Positions 29,878 to 38,284 of a stretch of 38,986 nucleotides of DNA are shown piece after piece (the stretch's first letter is position 1; every line of letters begins with the position of its first letter). A model generated the notes under the pieces. The model did not search any database, was not told where the DNA came from, and worked only from the letters and a program-made list of their open reading frames with translations. The stretch covers positions 1 to 38,986 of the forward strand of contig DASTSL010000017.1 of NCBI GenBank assembly GCA_035760705.1, read 5' to 3'. Made by a program: the position numbers and the translations under genes. Origin of the DNA: Allomeiothermus sp035760705. GTDB taxonomy: Bacteria > Deinococcota > Deinococci > Deinococcales > Thermaceae.

Positions 29878-32532
29878 TCAGTAGGCCAGCGGAACCGTCA
29901 GGTTGGCGTAAATCTTGGGGCCGGGTTCACCGGGCGAATAGGCAATCCCCCCCACCAGCCCGGTCTGGAGCCAGGCCAGGCTGGCCGAGACCCCCAGTTC
30001 CAGGCCGAAGCCGTAGCGGAAACCCTGCCGGGTCCAGCCGGCGTCGGTGAAGAGGCTCATCCAGGTGTCGTCCACAAAACCCACGATGGGCAGCGCCCGC
30101 TCGATTCGCAGCAGCGGAAAATCCCATTGCACCGAGCCCACCAAGCCAAGCGGCCCCACCAGTTCACCCGGATCGAGGCCGCGCACCGCGAAGCGCCCGA
30201 ACGGCCCTCCCAGGGCGATCTGGTCAACGGCCAAGGGTGCGCCGCTATACCCGCCCGCCAGGTGCAGGTCGAGCCGTTGAGTACCGGCCTGGGAGCCCTG
30301 CACTGGCCGCCAGCCCCAACTCAGGCTGCCGGAAAGCTCGGCCTCCGCCCCGCCCCAGCCCCCGACCCCCTCGCGCAGGTAGCCTCCGCCCTGCAAGTCC
30401 AGCCGCCCAGCGGCCCGCAGGTCTTCCCGCCGCCAGGAAAAGTTGGTGGTGTAGGTGCCCTCGAGCCCGTGTTTGATCGGCAGGGTCGGGGAAAAAGCGT
30501 CGCGGGTGTAGCTCAGGCCAAAGCCGGAGTAGCTGAGACCCAGGCGCTGGAAGTTGTAGGGGCCGTCGCCCTCGAGCCGCAACGAGATATCCGGCGGCAA
30601 CTGACGGTTGCGATAGCTGAGGCCATACACCGGCCAACCCTGGGCGGCATTCCACCCGGCGATCACGGTGTAGCCGTGCTGTCCGATGGGGTCGGCCCCC
30701 TGGAAGTAAGCCCCGGCCCCGCCCACCACCGGGTAGGGCAGCCAGAAGTGCGGGGCCAGCAGGGCGAAAGCGTTGTAGGGCCGCGCCGGGAGGGGTTCGG
30801 GCGCAGGCTCCGCGACCAGGGATTCGCCAGGGCGCTCGAGCGGCTTCCAGGCGGAGGGATCGTAGGGCATCCGGTAGAGGTCGTAACCCTCCGAGCCGTA
30901 ACCGACGAACACCAGGCTCGCCCCCTGCACCACCGGGAAGAAGGCCCCCGAGAGCACGTTGCTGACCTGGAAGAACTGCCCGTCGCCGAGCCGGTAGGCG
31001 TAGAGGTTGTAGACCCGCCCGGGGTCGGAGCTGAAGAGAATGTACTGGCCATCAAGACTCCAGCTCGGGTCGGAGTCCTGGTAGCGGTCCTGGGTGAGCC
31101 GGGTGAGCTCGAGGTTCTCCAGCTCGAGCAGGTAGAGATCCTGAAACCCGTCCTCGGTTTGCAGCACCAGGGCTAGGGTTTTACCGTCGGGGGAAACCGC
31201 CATCGAGTGGATGGACGCCCCCGCCGGGGCTCCGGCCAGGGTGGGGCGGGCAAAGTCCAGGATCCCTTGGGGCTTGGCATCCTTGGCATCGGGCTTCAAG
31301 ACCCCGAGCCGGGCTGAGCCGTCGGGGTTGTTGGCGGCGTAGAAGATACGCCCGTCCGGGGCGTAACTGGCCGCGTAGGCGCGTTCGCCCTGGGTCAGCC
31401 GGGTTTCGCCGCCCGATTTCAGGTCGTAGCGGAAGAGGTCCCGCTGCCCTGAGGCCAGGAGCTTGCTGTAGACCAGCGAGCCGCCGTCGGGCGACCAGGT
31501 GGGCGAAGCCACCGACCCACCCGAAACCAGTTCGCGGTCTTCCCCCGCCCTGAGGAGGCGCAACCCCGAGCGCACCGGGCTCGAGTGGACGTAAGCGAGC
31601 CCGCCCGGCCCCACCACCGGGAACTCGGTGTAGTAGCCCCAGCGGGTGAGGGGCTGGGCCTGGCTGACCCCGGTCTGGCGGATCGCTTCGATCTCGGGGG
31701 CGAACTGGCCCGGAAGCCAGGCCGTATATTCGGCATACAGTGCATCCAGGCTCTTCCCGGTGACCGCGTAGAGGGCGGCTTCCAGGCTGCCGCCCGCGCT
31801 CAGGCCATCGGAGAGGTGGCGCACCGTCTGGAGGCCGTAGGTGGCCTCGAGGTAATCGATGAACCACGAGGTGTAGTTGTAGACGAGCAGGCCCACCGCG
31901 GGCCAGGCCCGGCGGGAGTAGGTCTGGGTGGTTTGGTCGAGAGGGGGAAACCGCCCGTCCAGCACCATCTGCCGCAGCATCATGCGGGTTCGGGCGTCGT
32001 TGACGCGGGATTCACCCCGGGTTTTGAACTTCTCGTAGACCGCGAAGCTCTCGGTGAAGGACTGGGGCTTGGCGGCGTTGGGTGCCACGATCCGGCCAAA
32101 GGTGCGGCGAAGCGTGGCGAAAGGCCCCCGGGCCTGGGTCAGGTCCACCACGTGCACCAGCTCGTGAAAGATAACCATGCGCAGCCAGCCCAACCGCAGG
32201 TTGAAATCGTCGGAGCCGCGAAAGCGCGAGGTGTAGATGACGAAGCGGTCCCCCACCGGGTCAGCAAACCCGTTGGGGAAATCGGGGCCTTCCTCGAGCA
32301 CTAGGTCAATCTTGGGCGGGGCCTGCCCGAACTGCTCGAGGAGCGTGGTGTAAGCCTCCTCGGCGATTCCGGCGGCCCTTTGCGCCAAGGCCTCGAGCCC
32401 CTCGGAGAAGTGGACGCGAAAGTGGGTGGTCTCGAGGGTCATCCAGCCCCGGCGAGGGTCGGGGCCGTCCAACTGAGCCATTCCGAACGCCAGGAAGAGA
32501 AAGCCCAGAACCAGGCCGAGTTTGAGCCGCAT
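29878..32532 (-). CDS. Exported zinc-peptidase/TolB-propeller/beta-barrel protein
   Basis: This 884-residue protein has three parts after a signal peptide (about 1-20). A gluzincin-type domain holds HELVH (123-127 from ATG 32532) and a downstream Glu in FTESFAVYE as likely third zinc ligand. The middle (about 300-600) has TolB-like propeller repeats (PTWSPDGGSLVYSK, ASYAPDGRIFYAA, PSWSLDGQYILFSS). The last ~240 residues have alternating polar/hydrophobic strands and GGPFGRFAVRGLDPGELVG, ending in NLTVPLAY with a C-terminal aromatic, as in outer-membrane beta-barrels. It probably sits in the outer membrane with the peptidase on one side. ATG 32532 follows TAGACT by 7 nt (leaderless); GTG 32538 is less likely. 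The 141-bp gap downstream (29737-29877) holds only a GATAGC/GCTATC pair. Confidence 0.8.
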   Translation of the reverse strand: MRLKLGLVLGFLFLAFGMAQLDGPDPRRGWMTLETTHFRVHFSEGLEALAQRAAGIAEEAYTTLLEQFGQAPPKIDLVLEEGPDFPNGFADPVGDRFVIYTSRFRGSDDFNLRLGWLRMVIFHELVHVVDLTQARGPFATLRRTFGRIVAPNAAKPQSFTESFAVYEKFKTRGESRVNDARTRMMLRQMVLDGRFPPLDQTTQTYSRRAWPAVGLLVYNYTSWFIDYLEATYGLQTVRHLSDGLSAGGSLEAALYAVTGKSLDALYAEYTAWLPGQFAPEIEAIRQTGVSQAQPLTRWGYYTEFPVVGPGGLAYVHSSPVRSGLRLLRAGEDRELVSGGSVASPTWSPDGGSLVYSKLLASGQRDLFRYDLKSGGETRLTQGERAYAASYAPDGRIFYAANNPDGSARLGVLKPDAKDAKPQGILDFARPTLAGAPAGASIHSMAVSPDGKTLALVLQTEDGFQDLYLLELENLELTRLTQDRYQDSDPSWSLDGQYILFSSDPGRVYNLYAYRLGDGQFFQVSNVLSGAFFPVVQGASLVFVGYGSEGYDLYRMPYDPSAWKPLERPGESLVAEPAPEPLPARPYNAFALLAPHFWLPYPVVGGAGAYFQGADPIGQHGYTVIAGWNAAQGWPVYGLSYRNRQLPPDISLRLEGDGPYNFQRLGLSYSGFGLSYTRDAFSPTLPIKHGLEGTYTTNFSWRREDLRAAGRLDLQGGGYLREGVGGWGGAEAELSGSLSWGWRPVQGSQAGTQRLDLHLAGGYSGAPLAVDQIALGGPFGRFAVRGLDPGELVGPLGLVGSVQWDFPLLRIERALPIVGFVDDTWMSLFTDAGWTRQGFRYGFGLELGVSASLAWLQTGLVGGIAYSPGEPGPKIYANLTVPLAY

Positions 32533-32539
32533 GGACACA

Positions 32540-32545
32540 AGTCTA
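32540..32545 (-). promoter_or_regulatory. -10 box of a probable leaderless promoter
   Basis: TAGACT on the minus strand is separated by 7 nt from ATG 32532. No Shine-Dalgarno sequence is present. The rest of the 251-bp gap up to 32783 shows no gene; TTGCGCCA (32716) and TGGCGCAA (32773) form a wide inverted repeat after the dehydratase stop. Confidence 0.45.
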
Positions 32546-32783
32546 ACGGGGTTTGCTGCGGCAGGGATGAATTTTTCTCACTCCAAGGAAAGTGCAAAGC
32601 CCAGGACTGCTTGCTCATGTTAGGTAATGCCGCACAGCGCCAAGGCGGTGGATGTGCCCGTTCGTGGTCAGCCTGAACGGCTAAGCGTCTCCAAAAGGAA
32701 AAAACGATAGGGGAATTGCGCCAGCGAAAGCGCAGGGCCGAGACCCTTATTACCCTTTTCCTGCGAGCTCACCATGGCGCAAC

Positions 32784-33722
32784 TTAGACCACCGTGCTCG
32801 GATCGGTGTTCGCCCCGCAGATCAGCACCCCGACGCGCTCCCCGGGCTGGGGCCGATAAGCGCCGGAGATCAAGGCCGCCATGGCCGTGGCCCCACCGGG
32901 CTCGGCCACGATCCGTAGCTCGCGCCAGAGGGCTTTCTGTGCGGCCCGGATGGACTCGTCGGAGACCAGGACGCTGGGAACCTGGTAACGCCGGGCGATC
33001 TCGAACATCAAGCCACCCACGCTGCGGGCTCCCAAAGAGTCGGTGGCAATCCCCGATACCGGCACGTCCACCGGACGCCCGGCCTCGAGCGCCCGGGCCA
33101 GACTGGGGCAGCCCTGGGGCTCCACCCCCACCACCCGGACCCGCCCACCGTACCAAGCCGCGATCCCCCCGATGAGCCCTCCCCCGCCCACCGCGATGAG
33201 CACGGTGTCGAGGTCGGGGGCTTGCTCCTCCCACTCGAGCCCCACCGTCCCCTGACCGGCCAGGGTCTCCGGCTGGTCGTAGGCGTGGACGACCAAAGCC
33301 CCGCTCCCGCCCAGCGGGCCGGCGGCGCGGCGGTTGCTGGCCTCGAGGGCCTCGGCGTAGGTCTTGCCGGTGATGGTCACCTGTGCCCCGAAATCGCGGA
33401 TGCGCTCGATCTTGGCGGGCGAGGAGATCTCCGGCACGAAAATCTCCACCGGGTAACCCAACCGGTGCCCGACATAAGCGGTCGCCGCCCCGTGGTTCCC
33501 GCCCGAGGCGGCAATGATCCCGGACGGTGGCACCGGGTTCGATAACACCCGGTTGAAGGCCCCGCGCGGCTTGAAGCTCGCGGTGTGCTGCAGCGACTCG
33601 AGCTTGAGGTTTAGGGGAAACTCGAGCCCAAAGGTTCCGGCCTCGAGTTCGATCACGGGGGTCCGGCGGATATAGGGGCGGATGCGTTTGTAGGCTTGCT
33701 GGATGTCAGCTCGGGTGGTCAC
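32784..33722 (-). CDS. Threonine/serine dehydratase-like PLP enzyme
   Basis: A fold-type II PLP enzyme of 312 residues. The PLP lysine is Lys51 in TASFKPRGAFN, the phosphate loop is GGGGLIGG, SGGNHG binds the substrate carboxylate, and the end CGANTDPSTV is the usual C-terminal PLP contact. It should remove water and ammonia from threonine or serine; racemase activity is a known alternative in the family. The regulatory ACT domain of biosynthetic IlvA is absent. Start GTG 33722 has TAACAT 6 nt upstream and no Shine-Dalgarno sequence. Confidence 0.86.
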   Translation of the reverse strand: MTTRADIQQAYKRIRPYIRRTPVIELEAGTFGLEFPLNLKLESLQHTASFKPRGAFNRVLSNPVPPSGIIAASGGNHGAATAYVGHRLGYPVEIFVPEISSPAKIERIRDFGAQVTITGKTYAEALEASNRRAAGPLGGSGALVVHAYDQPETLAGQGTVGLEWEEQAPDLDTVLIAVGGGGLIGGIAAWYGGRVRVVGVEPQGCPSLARALEAGRPVDVPVSGIATDSLGARSVGGLMFEIARRYQVPSVLVSDESIRAAQKALWRELRIVAEPGGATAMAALISGAYRPQPGERVGVLICGANTDPSTVV

Positions 33723-33737
33723 AGGGATATGTTAGGG

Positions 33738-33812
33738 GATGCTTATCGCGTATCGCATATCGCCCATGGCACGAATCTCTCGCGTCACGCGATCAGCGAT
33801 ATGCCCGCCGCG
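33738..33812. repeat. Heptad repeat block, TATCGC type
   Basis: TTATCGC, GTATCGC, ATATCGC, CCATGGC, ACGAATC and further units follow at strict 7-bp steps from 33743 to 33812. Later units (ATCAGCG, ATATGCC) contain the complementary GCGAT. The block lies between the amidase and the dehydratase genes, just upstream of the latter's promoter. Confidence 0.8.
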
Positions 33813-33826
33813 GTGTATGATCACAC

Positions 33827-35227
33827 TCACTGCGCCGGATAATCGTTCTCCAGGTACTCCAGCACCCCCCGCGCGATCCCGTAGGCCAGGCGCTCGAGGT
33901 AGTCGGGGTTGCGCAGGTTCATCCCCTCGATGGGGTGGGTGACGTAGCCGATCTCCACCAGGATCGAGGGCACTGAGGCGAACTTGTTGACGTAAAAATC
34001 GGCCACCCGCACCCCGCGGTTGGAGGCGGTGCTCGAGCCGAGCAAGTATGACATCACCTTGACCGCCAGCCCTTGCGAGAGGGAGACCCGCTGGCTGGCG
34101 CTGATCGCCGGGAGCAGGGCGGGCAGGGTGGGCGGCGGAGGCGGTGGGGAAATCGGCGTAATTCCTTCGGCGGTGGGGGTGGGGGGAGGGGTCTCCACCA
34201 CCTGGGCGTCGGGGTCGAGCACGTCGGACATCAGGCCCGCGCTGGGTGCGCCTTGAGCCGCCGGGTCGAAAGGCAGGGGGGAGGCGGGGGATGGAGTATT
34301 TTCACCGACCGGGGGGGAAACCGGTGCGATCGGGGGTGGGGCAGCGGGGGTCATCGAAGCAGTGACCGGGGTAGCCGTCGGGGGGCTGGTGGGCGTGGCC
34401 GCCTGGGCGATCTGCGGGACGTTGGGCCGGAGCGGGGCAGCCAGGGGGTAAAAGGGCTTCGCCGCCGGGCCGAAGTAGAAGACCTCGAGCCCGCACCACT
34501 CCTCGGCCTTGGCGGCTGGGGCGGCGTTGGCGTGGATCGAGACGTAGAGGTTTTTACCCCTGGCTAAGGCGATTCGCGCGGCCAAGTCGCTGCGCTTGTC
34601 GGCGGAAAAAGCCTTGTCCTCACTGCGGGTCAGGGCCACCTCCACGCTCGCGGCCTGCAAATAGCTCGCCACCCGCTTGGCCACGTCGAGGGTCACCACC
34701 TTCTCGGTGACATAACCCATCGCGCCGGGGTCAGGACCGCCGTGACCGGGGTCCAAGACCACCGCGAAGCGCTTCCCGCTGGCCTTGACGAAGCTGAAGG
34801 TGGGCAAGGTCTCAAGTGGGATCAGGTCCACGAAGCCCCCGGAGAGGTCCAACACCAGCCGCTGGCCGTCCCCGCTGGCGGCAGGGAGCAGCGAGACCTT
34901 GTACCCCGAACCAAGTCCCACCCCCTGCGGGGTGAGCAGGGTCAGCACGGCGTTGGGGCCTTTTTGCTCGAGGGCGTACCCGGTGAGTTCGGGCAGGTTG
35001 ACCTGGGTGATGGCCGGAACCACCGTCTGTCCCGGCAAGGTGATGCGCAGGGCCGGGCCCAGGGGCTCGAGAGTGTAGGTCACCCCCGGCGGGAGGTCGA
35101 GCACCACGCGGGTATAGCCCGGATGGTTGCCGATCCGGGGAGCCGAAAGCGGTGGGGTCGCAAGCTGTGCCCAGGCCAAGGCCCCCGCCACCACCCCCCA
35201 CACTGCCGCTGGCAAAAAACGCTTCAT
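33827..35227 (-). CDS. N-acetylmuramoyl-L-alanine amidase (AmiC type) with Pro-rich insertion
   Basis: The 466-residue exported protein cleaves the amide link between MurNAc and the stem peptide. A signal peptide (1-20) is followed by an AMIN-like beta-domain (about 30-145) and an Amidase_3 domain. Zinc and catalytic residues are visible: His162 in LDPGHGG, Glu175, His232 in SIHANA, and Glu425 in LVEIGYVTHP. Residues about 255-375 form a long Pro/Ala/Thr/Ser-rich insertion inside the catalytic domain, rare in this family. TAAACT lies 12 nt before the ATG. Confidence 0.88.
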   Translation of the reverse strand: MKRFLPAAVWGVVAGALAWAQLATPPLSAPRIGNHPGYTRVVLDLPPGVTYTLEPLGPALRITLPGQTVVPAITQVNLPELTGYALEQKGPNAVLTLLTPQGVGLGSGYKVSLLPAASGDGQRLVLDLSGGFVDLIPLETLPTFSFVKASGKRFAVVLDPGHGGPDPGAMGYVTEKVVTLDVAKRVASYLQAASVEVALTRSEDKAFSADKRSDLAARIALARGKNLYVSIHANAAPAAKAEEWCGLEVFYFGPAAKPFYPLAAPLRPNVPQIAQAATPTSPPTATPVTASMTPAAPPPIAPVSPPVGENTPSPASPLPFDPAAQGAPSAGLMSDVLDPDAQVVETPPPTPTAEGITPISPPPPPPTLPALLPAISASQRVSLSQGLAVKVMSYLLGSSTASNRGVRVADFYVNKFASVPSILVEIGYVTHPIEGMNLRNPDYLERLAYGIARGVLEYLENDYPAQ

Positions 35228-35428
35228 GGCAATGGGGGTAGTTTACCCGCTCCCCGAGCCCGCTTGGGTGAATTTGGCCCTGCTCCGAGTTAATCCAGGA
35301 CATTAGCCACCCGCCCTTCCCGCTATCTTCAGGTCAAGGTTCGTCACCTCAGGGTGGGTCGTGCGTAGCGCTTTATCGGCGGCCTATGTCCTCGGGCAGA
35401 CTCGGGGTGACGGCGTAGGGGGTGAGCC

Positions 35429-35794
35429 ATGTTCAAACGAATCTTGGTGCCCACGGATTTTAGCCAGGCCTCCCGCATGGCCCTGGAGATCGCCCGTCAG
35501 AGCTTCCCCGGGGCCGAGATCAAGCTGCTGCACGTGATCGACGAGGATACCCCGCCCTGTGAAAGCTGCGTGCGGGAGCAGCTCGAGGCGTTGGGCGGGG
35601 GCGAGTTCGTCTATGGCAACCCCGCCGAGCAGATGATGGAGATGGTCAAACAGTGGGGCGCCGACCTCATCGTGATGGCCTCGAGCGGGCAGAGCGGTTT
35701 GGGCGGGCCCTATTACACCTCGGTGGCCGAGTGGATGGTGCGCGAGTCGCCCGTGCCGGTGATGACCGTCAAAACCCCACCGGTCCTGGCCTGA
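35429..35794 (+). CDS. Universal stress protein, UspA family
   Basis: The 121-residue protein starts FKRILVPTDFSQASRMALEIA and ends with LIVMASSGQSGLGGPYYTSVAEWMVRESPVPVMTVK, the Usp fold's first strand and its ATP-type loop. It is about 20 residues shorter than common Usp proteins, mostly in the middle, where Cys pairs (PPCESC) appear. GGGGGTGAG sets the ATG. It probably binds nucleotide and acts under stress; no target can be named. Confidence 0.88.
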   Translation: MFKRILVPTDFSQASRMALEIARQSFPGAEIKLLHVIDEDTPPCESCVREQLEALGGGEFVYGNPAEQMMEMVKQWGADLIVMASSGQSGLGGPYYTSVAEWMVRESPVPVMTVKTPPVLA

Positions 35795-35840
35795 AAGCCC
35801 ACAGAACTTCTAATGGCGAGCGGGTAGATTGGAGCTCGCC

Positions 35841-36407
35841 ATGTATGTTCGCGCCGCCCTCCAACTCGAGCCAACCCAAGAACTCCTCGCCAAGCTTCTC
35901 GCTCAGCGCCTATCCACGCTGGATCTCCCCCTCGAGATCCCCCGGCTGCGCATCTCGCTGGGCCGCTTACATGGCGGCGAGGTCAAGGTGTGCCGGTTTG
36001 GCCCGGCCCTGTGCCAGCTCGGGGTGGCTTTCGCCAGCGGGCCGTCCGCCGAGGTGCGGCTGAGGCTTTTCGAGTTCCGACCCGATACCCAAACCCTAGA
36101 CCTGGGACTCGAGGAATTCCACTTCTCCGGCTTCGCCGGGGCGCGGCTCGCCAACCTGGCCAAGCGGAAGTTGCTAGAGGTCGCCGCGTCGCGGGCCAAC
36201 GCCCAGCTTCCTGGCTTGGTTACACTGGGGCACGGGATGCGGTTGCAAGTGCACCTCGAGCCGGTCTGGCGCAAGGTCTTGAGCAATCCGCAACTCCGCC
36301 AGGCGATCGAGACCCGGCTGGGGCTGGAACCTGATCTGAGCTTGCGGGCTCGAGCGGTGCGCCTCGAGGAAGGGAAAGCGGTGCTCGAGGTGGAGGGCCA
36401 GCTCTAG
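35841..36407 (+). CDS. Hypothetical soluble protein
   Basis: The 188-residue protein has no signal peptide or membrane segment. It is rich in Leu, Arg and Glu in short alternating strands and helices, with GLVTLGHGMRLQVHLEPVWRKVL in the second half and ending LEEGKAVLEVEGQL. I do not recognise the family. ATG 35841 follows GGAG; a TTG at 35829 is also in frame. The stop TAG abuts the stop of the convergent LprI-like gene. Confidence 0.65.
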   Translation: MYVRAALQLEPTQELLAKLLAQRLSTLDLPLEIPRLRISLGRLHGGEVKVCRFGPALCQLGVAFASGPSAEVRLRLFEFRPDTQTLDLGLEEFHFSGFAGARLANLAKRKLLEVAASRANAQLPGLVTLGHGMRLQVHLEPVWRKVLSNPQLRQAIETRLGLEPDLSLRARAVRLEEGKAVLEVEGQL

Positions 36408-36785
36408 TTAGCGCAGACGGCTATTCGCGCAGCCGGTACTGTTGCACTCGCGGATACGCGCCTTGAGAAAATCGGTGCGCCGGGTGGTCATCTCGGTGGC
36501 GCAATCCAGGTTGACGAGCCGGGCATCACTGGTGACCTCGGTGCATCTCTGGTTGCGCTGGCGGATCCAGGCCAGTTGCGAGGTGCGCAGGATACCCCGT
36601 CCCTCGGCGTTGAGCTTGCCCACCAGTTGCTTGTACACCTCGTTGAGGTCCTTGTCGGCTTGTTGGTAAAGCTGGATGGCGCAGTAGACGTAATCGAAGT
36701 CGGCGCTGGGGTTGTCGCAACCCGCGGCTTTGCCCAGGCTAAAGCCCAACATCGCCAGCAACGCCAAGGTCATAAGTTTGCGCAT
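36408..36785 (-). CDS. LprI/DUF1311-like exported protein
   Basis: A signal peptide (1-20) is followed by a Cys-containing helical domain: QADKDLNEVYKQLVGKL, ILRTSQLAWIRQRNQRC and a second TTRRTDFLKARI helix. This Leu/Tyr-x-L plus QxxWxxxRxxxC pattern is typical of LprI N-terminal (DUF1311) domains, some of which inhibit lysozyme. At 125 residues it is a single domain with about six cysteines, likely disulfide-bonded. AGAGGT precedes the ATG, and TACAAT lies about 40 bp upstream. Confidence 0.8.
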   Translation of the reverse strand: MRKLMTLALLAMLGFSLGKAAGCDNPSADFDYVYCAIQLYQQADKDLNEVYKQLVGKLNAEGRGILRTSQLAWIRQRNQRCTEVTSDARLVNLDCATEMTTRRTDFLKARIRECNSTGCANSRLR

Positions 36786-37243
36786 GCGAGACCTCTGCTT
36801 TCAGATATTTCGCTATGACGATTGTAGCAGGCTATTTTCCTGTTTGGTCCTCGAGCTTGCCCAGCTTGAGAAGCGCCTGAGCCTCCATGCGCGATTAGCA
36901 AGCGAAAGTCTCTACGTCGGATAGATAATCCCCAGGCGTCTTCTTTCGTGCGAAAACCGCAACAAGATCACAGGCTTCCCCACGTCGAAGTTGCCGAGCC
37001 CGAACCTGACATGGCGCTCATCTCCAGTTGGCGGGTCGAGATTCGTCTTGAATAAAAGGCTTTTCGAAGAGTTGGGTGAGCACGCTCGCGAGTACCTCGA
37101 GACCCTCGACACTTGGTTGGCTAACCCTCAAGAAGACCTGCGAGCAAAACTCGAAGCTCAAGCAACCGGGCCGCGCATCCACGCAGAAGCCACGAAGACC
37201 AGCCTGGAAGAATCGGATTTGCTCAAGATTAGCTTGGGCCGCG
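36786..37243 (+). pseudogene. Possible remnant of coding sequence in a 458-bp gap
   Basis: No intact gene is convincing here. The frame from 36925 to 37314 gives a peptide with a protein-like stretch, RLFEELGEHAREYLETLDTW, followed by an NPQEDLRAKLEAQ segment. It has no ribosome-binding site and its end runs into the neighbouring gene. Another frame (36870-37055) gives HRLPHVEVAEPEPDMALISS before a stop. The DNA is visibly less GC-rich than its surroundings. This fits a decayed, perhaps foreign gene; I cannot name the parent family. Confidence 0.3.
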
Positions 37244-38185
37244 CTAAACCACCTGCCGCCGCACACTCGAGACCACCAAACTCGAGGCCAGCAGCAACCC
37301 CGCCAGCAAGGTAAAAAGTCCGCTCACCTCGGTGCGCTCAGGCTTCCAGCCCACCACCCGGCCCAGGTTGCGGTAAGCCGCCTGCAACTCCTGGGCGGAC
37401 TCGGCGGCATAGTATTTGCCCCCGGTAGCCTCGGCGATTGAGCGCAAGGTCTCTTCGTCGAAGGCCATGAAGTTGAACTGGAAGTCGTTCTGGCTCTGGT
37501 CCGACCGGCGGCCCAGGCCGATGGTGTGGACGATCACGCCCATCTCCTTGGCTTTCTGAGCGGCCTCGAGCGGGTCCGAGCCCCGGTTACTGCGCCCGTC
37601 GGAGAGGAGCACCACCGTGGAGGGGCCCAAGAGTTTGCCCGCTTCGTTTTTCGGGAAAGCGTTCAGGCTCTCTAAAAGCCCGTCCCCGATGGCGGTTCCC
37701 CGGGCCATCTGGAGAAAGTCAATCTGGTCGAAGACCCGCTGGTGGTCGGTGGTGAGGGGGACCTCGAGTGTCGCGTACCCGGCGAAGCTCACCAGCCCCA
37801 CCTTGGCCCCCTCCGGCAAGGCCCGCACGAAGGTCTGGGCGGCTTTTTTGGCCGCGGTGAAGCGGTCGGGATCGATGTCCTCAGCCCGCATCGAGCGGCT
37901 GATGTCAATGGCCAGCATCACCCCCGTGCGGTCGTCGGGCTGGGGCACGGTAGCGTGTGGGCGGGCCAAGGCCAGGATGCCCAGGGTGAGCGCGAGAAGG
38001 TACAACCCGGCGCTCAGGTGGCGTTTCCAGGCCGGGGTCGCAGAGGCGACCTGGGACAACTGGCCCAGGTTGGGGTGGAGGGCATAAGCCCGGGCGCTCC
38101 CGGCAACCATCCTGCGCCGGTACTGCCACACCAAGATCGGCAGTGCCAGCAGAAGCAGCAAAAGATAGGGAAGCTGAAAACCCAT
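37244..38185 (-). CDS. vWA-domain membrane protein, BatA-like
   Basis: The 313-residue protein starts with a membrane helix (6-20), then a second at about 58-75, a von Willebrand A domain and a last helix near the C-terminus (SGLFTLLAGLLLASSLVVSS). The MIDAS metal site is complete: DISRS with Asp94, Ser96 and Ser98, the ARGTAIGDG Thr, and LLSDGRSNRG. This plan matches BatA/BatB aerotolerance-type proteins. MoxR ATPases usually accompany them, but none is visible in the window. GGGGTGA precedes the ATG. Confidence 0.86.
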   Translation of the reverse strand: MGFQLPYLLLLLLALPILVWQYRRRMVAGSARAYALHPNLGQLSQVASATPAWKRHLSAGLYLLALTLGILALARPHATVPQPDDRTGVMLAIDISRSMRAEDIDPDRFTAAKKAAQTFVRALPEGAKVGLVSFAGYATLEVPLTTDHQRVFDQIDFLQMARGTAIGDGLLESLNAFPKNEAGKLLGPSTVVLLSDGRSNRGSDPLEAAQKAKEMGVIVHTIGLGRRSDQSQNDFQFNFMAFDEETLRSIAEATGGKYYAAESAQELQAAYRNLGRVVGWKPERTEVSGLFTLLAGLLLASSLVVSSVRRQVV

Positions 38186-38284
38186 GGGTCACCCCGAGCC
38201 GCGGCGGAAAGAGGTATTGTCGGAGTCTACCCCTCGAGTTTGTAGATTTTATGAAGCCAAAAAGGTAGCGGGAAGCACCAATCT

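Noticed and set aside
30127..31176. A 349-codon plus-strand frame opposite the propeller/barrel gene
   Set aside because: Shadow of the minus-strand gene; no start signal and no recognisable domain.
32668..33234. A 188-codon minus-strand frame overlapping the dehydratase gene
   Set aside because: It is a different frame of the same strand as a clear PLP enzyme and shows only Gly/Arg-rich shadow composition.
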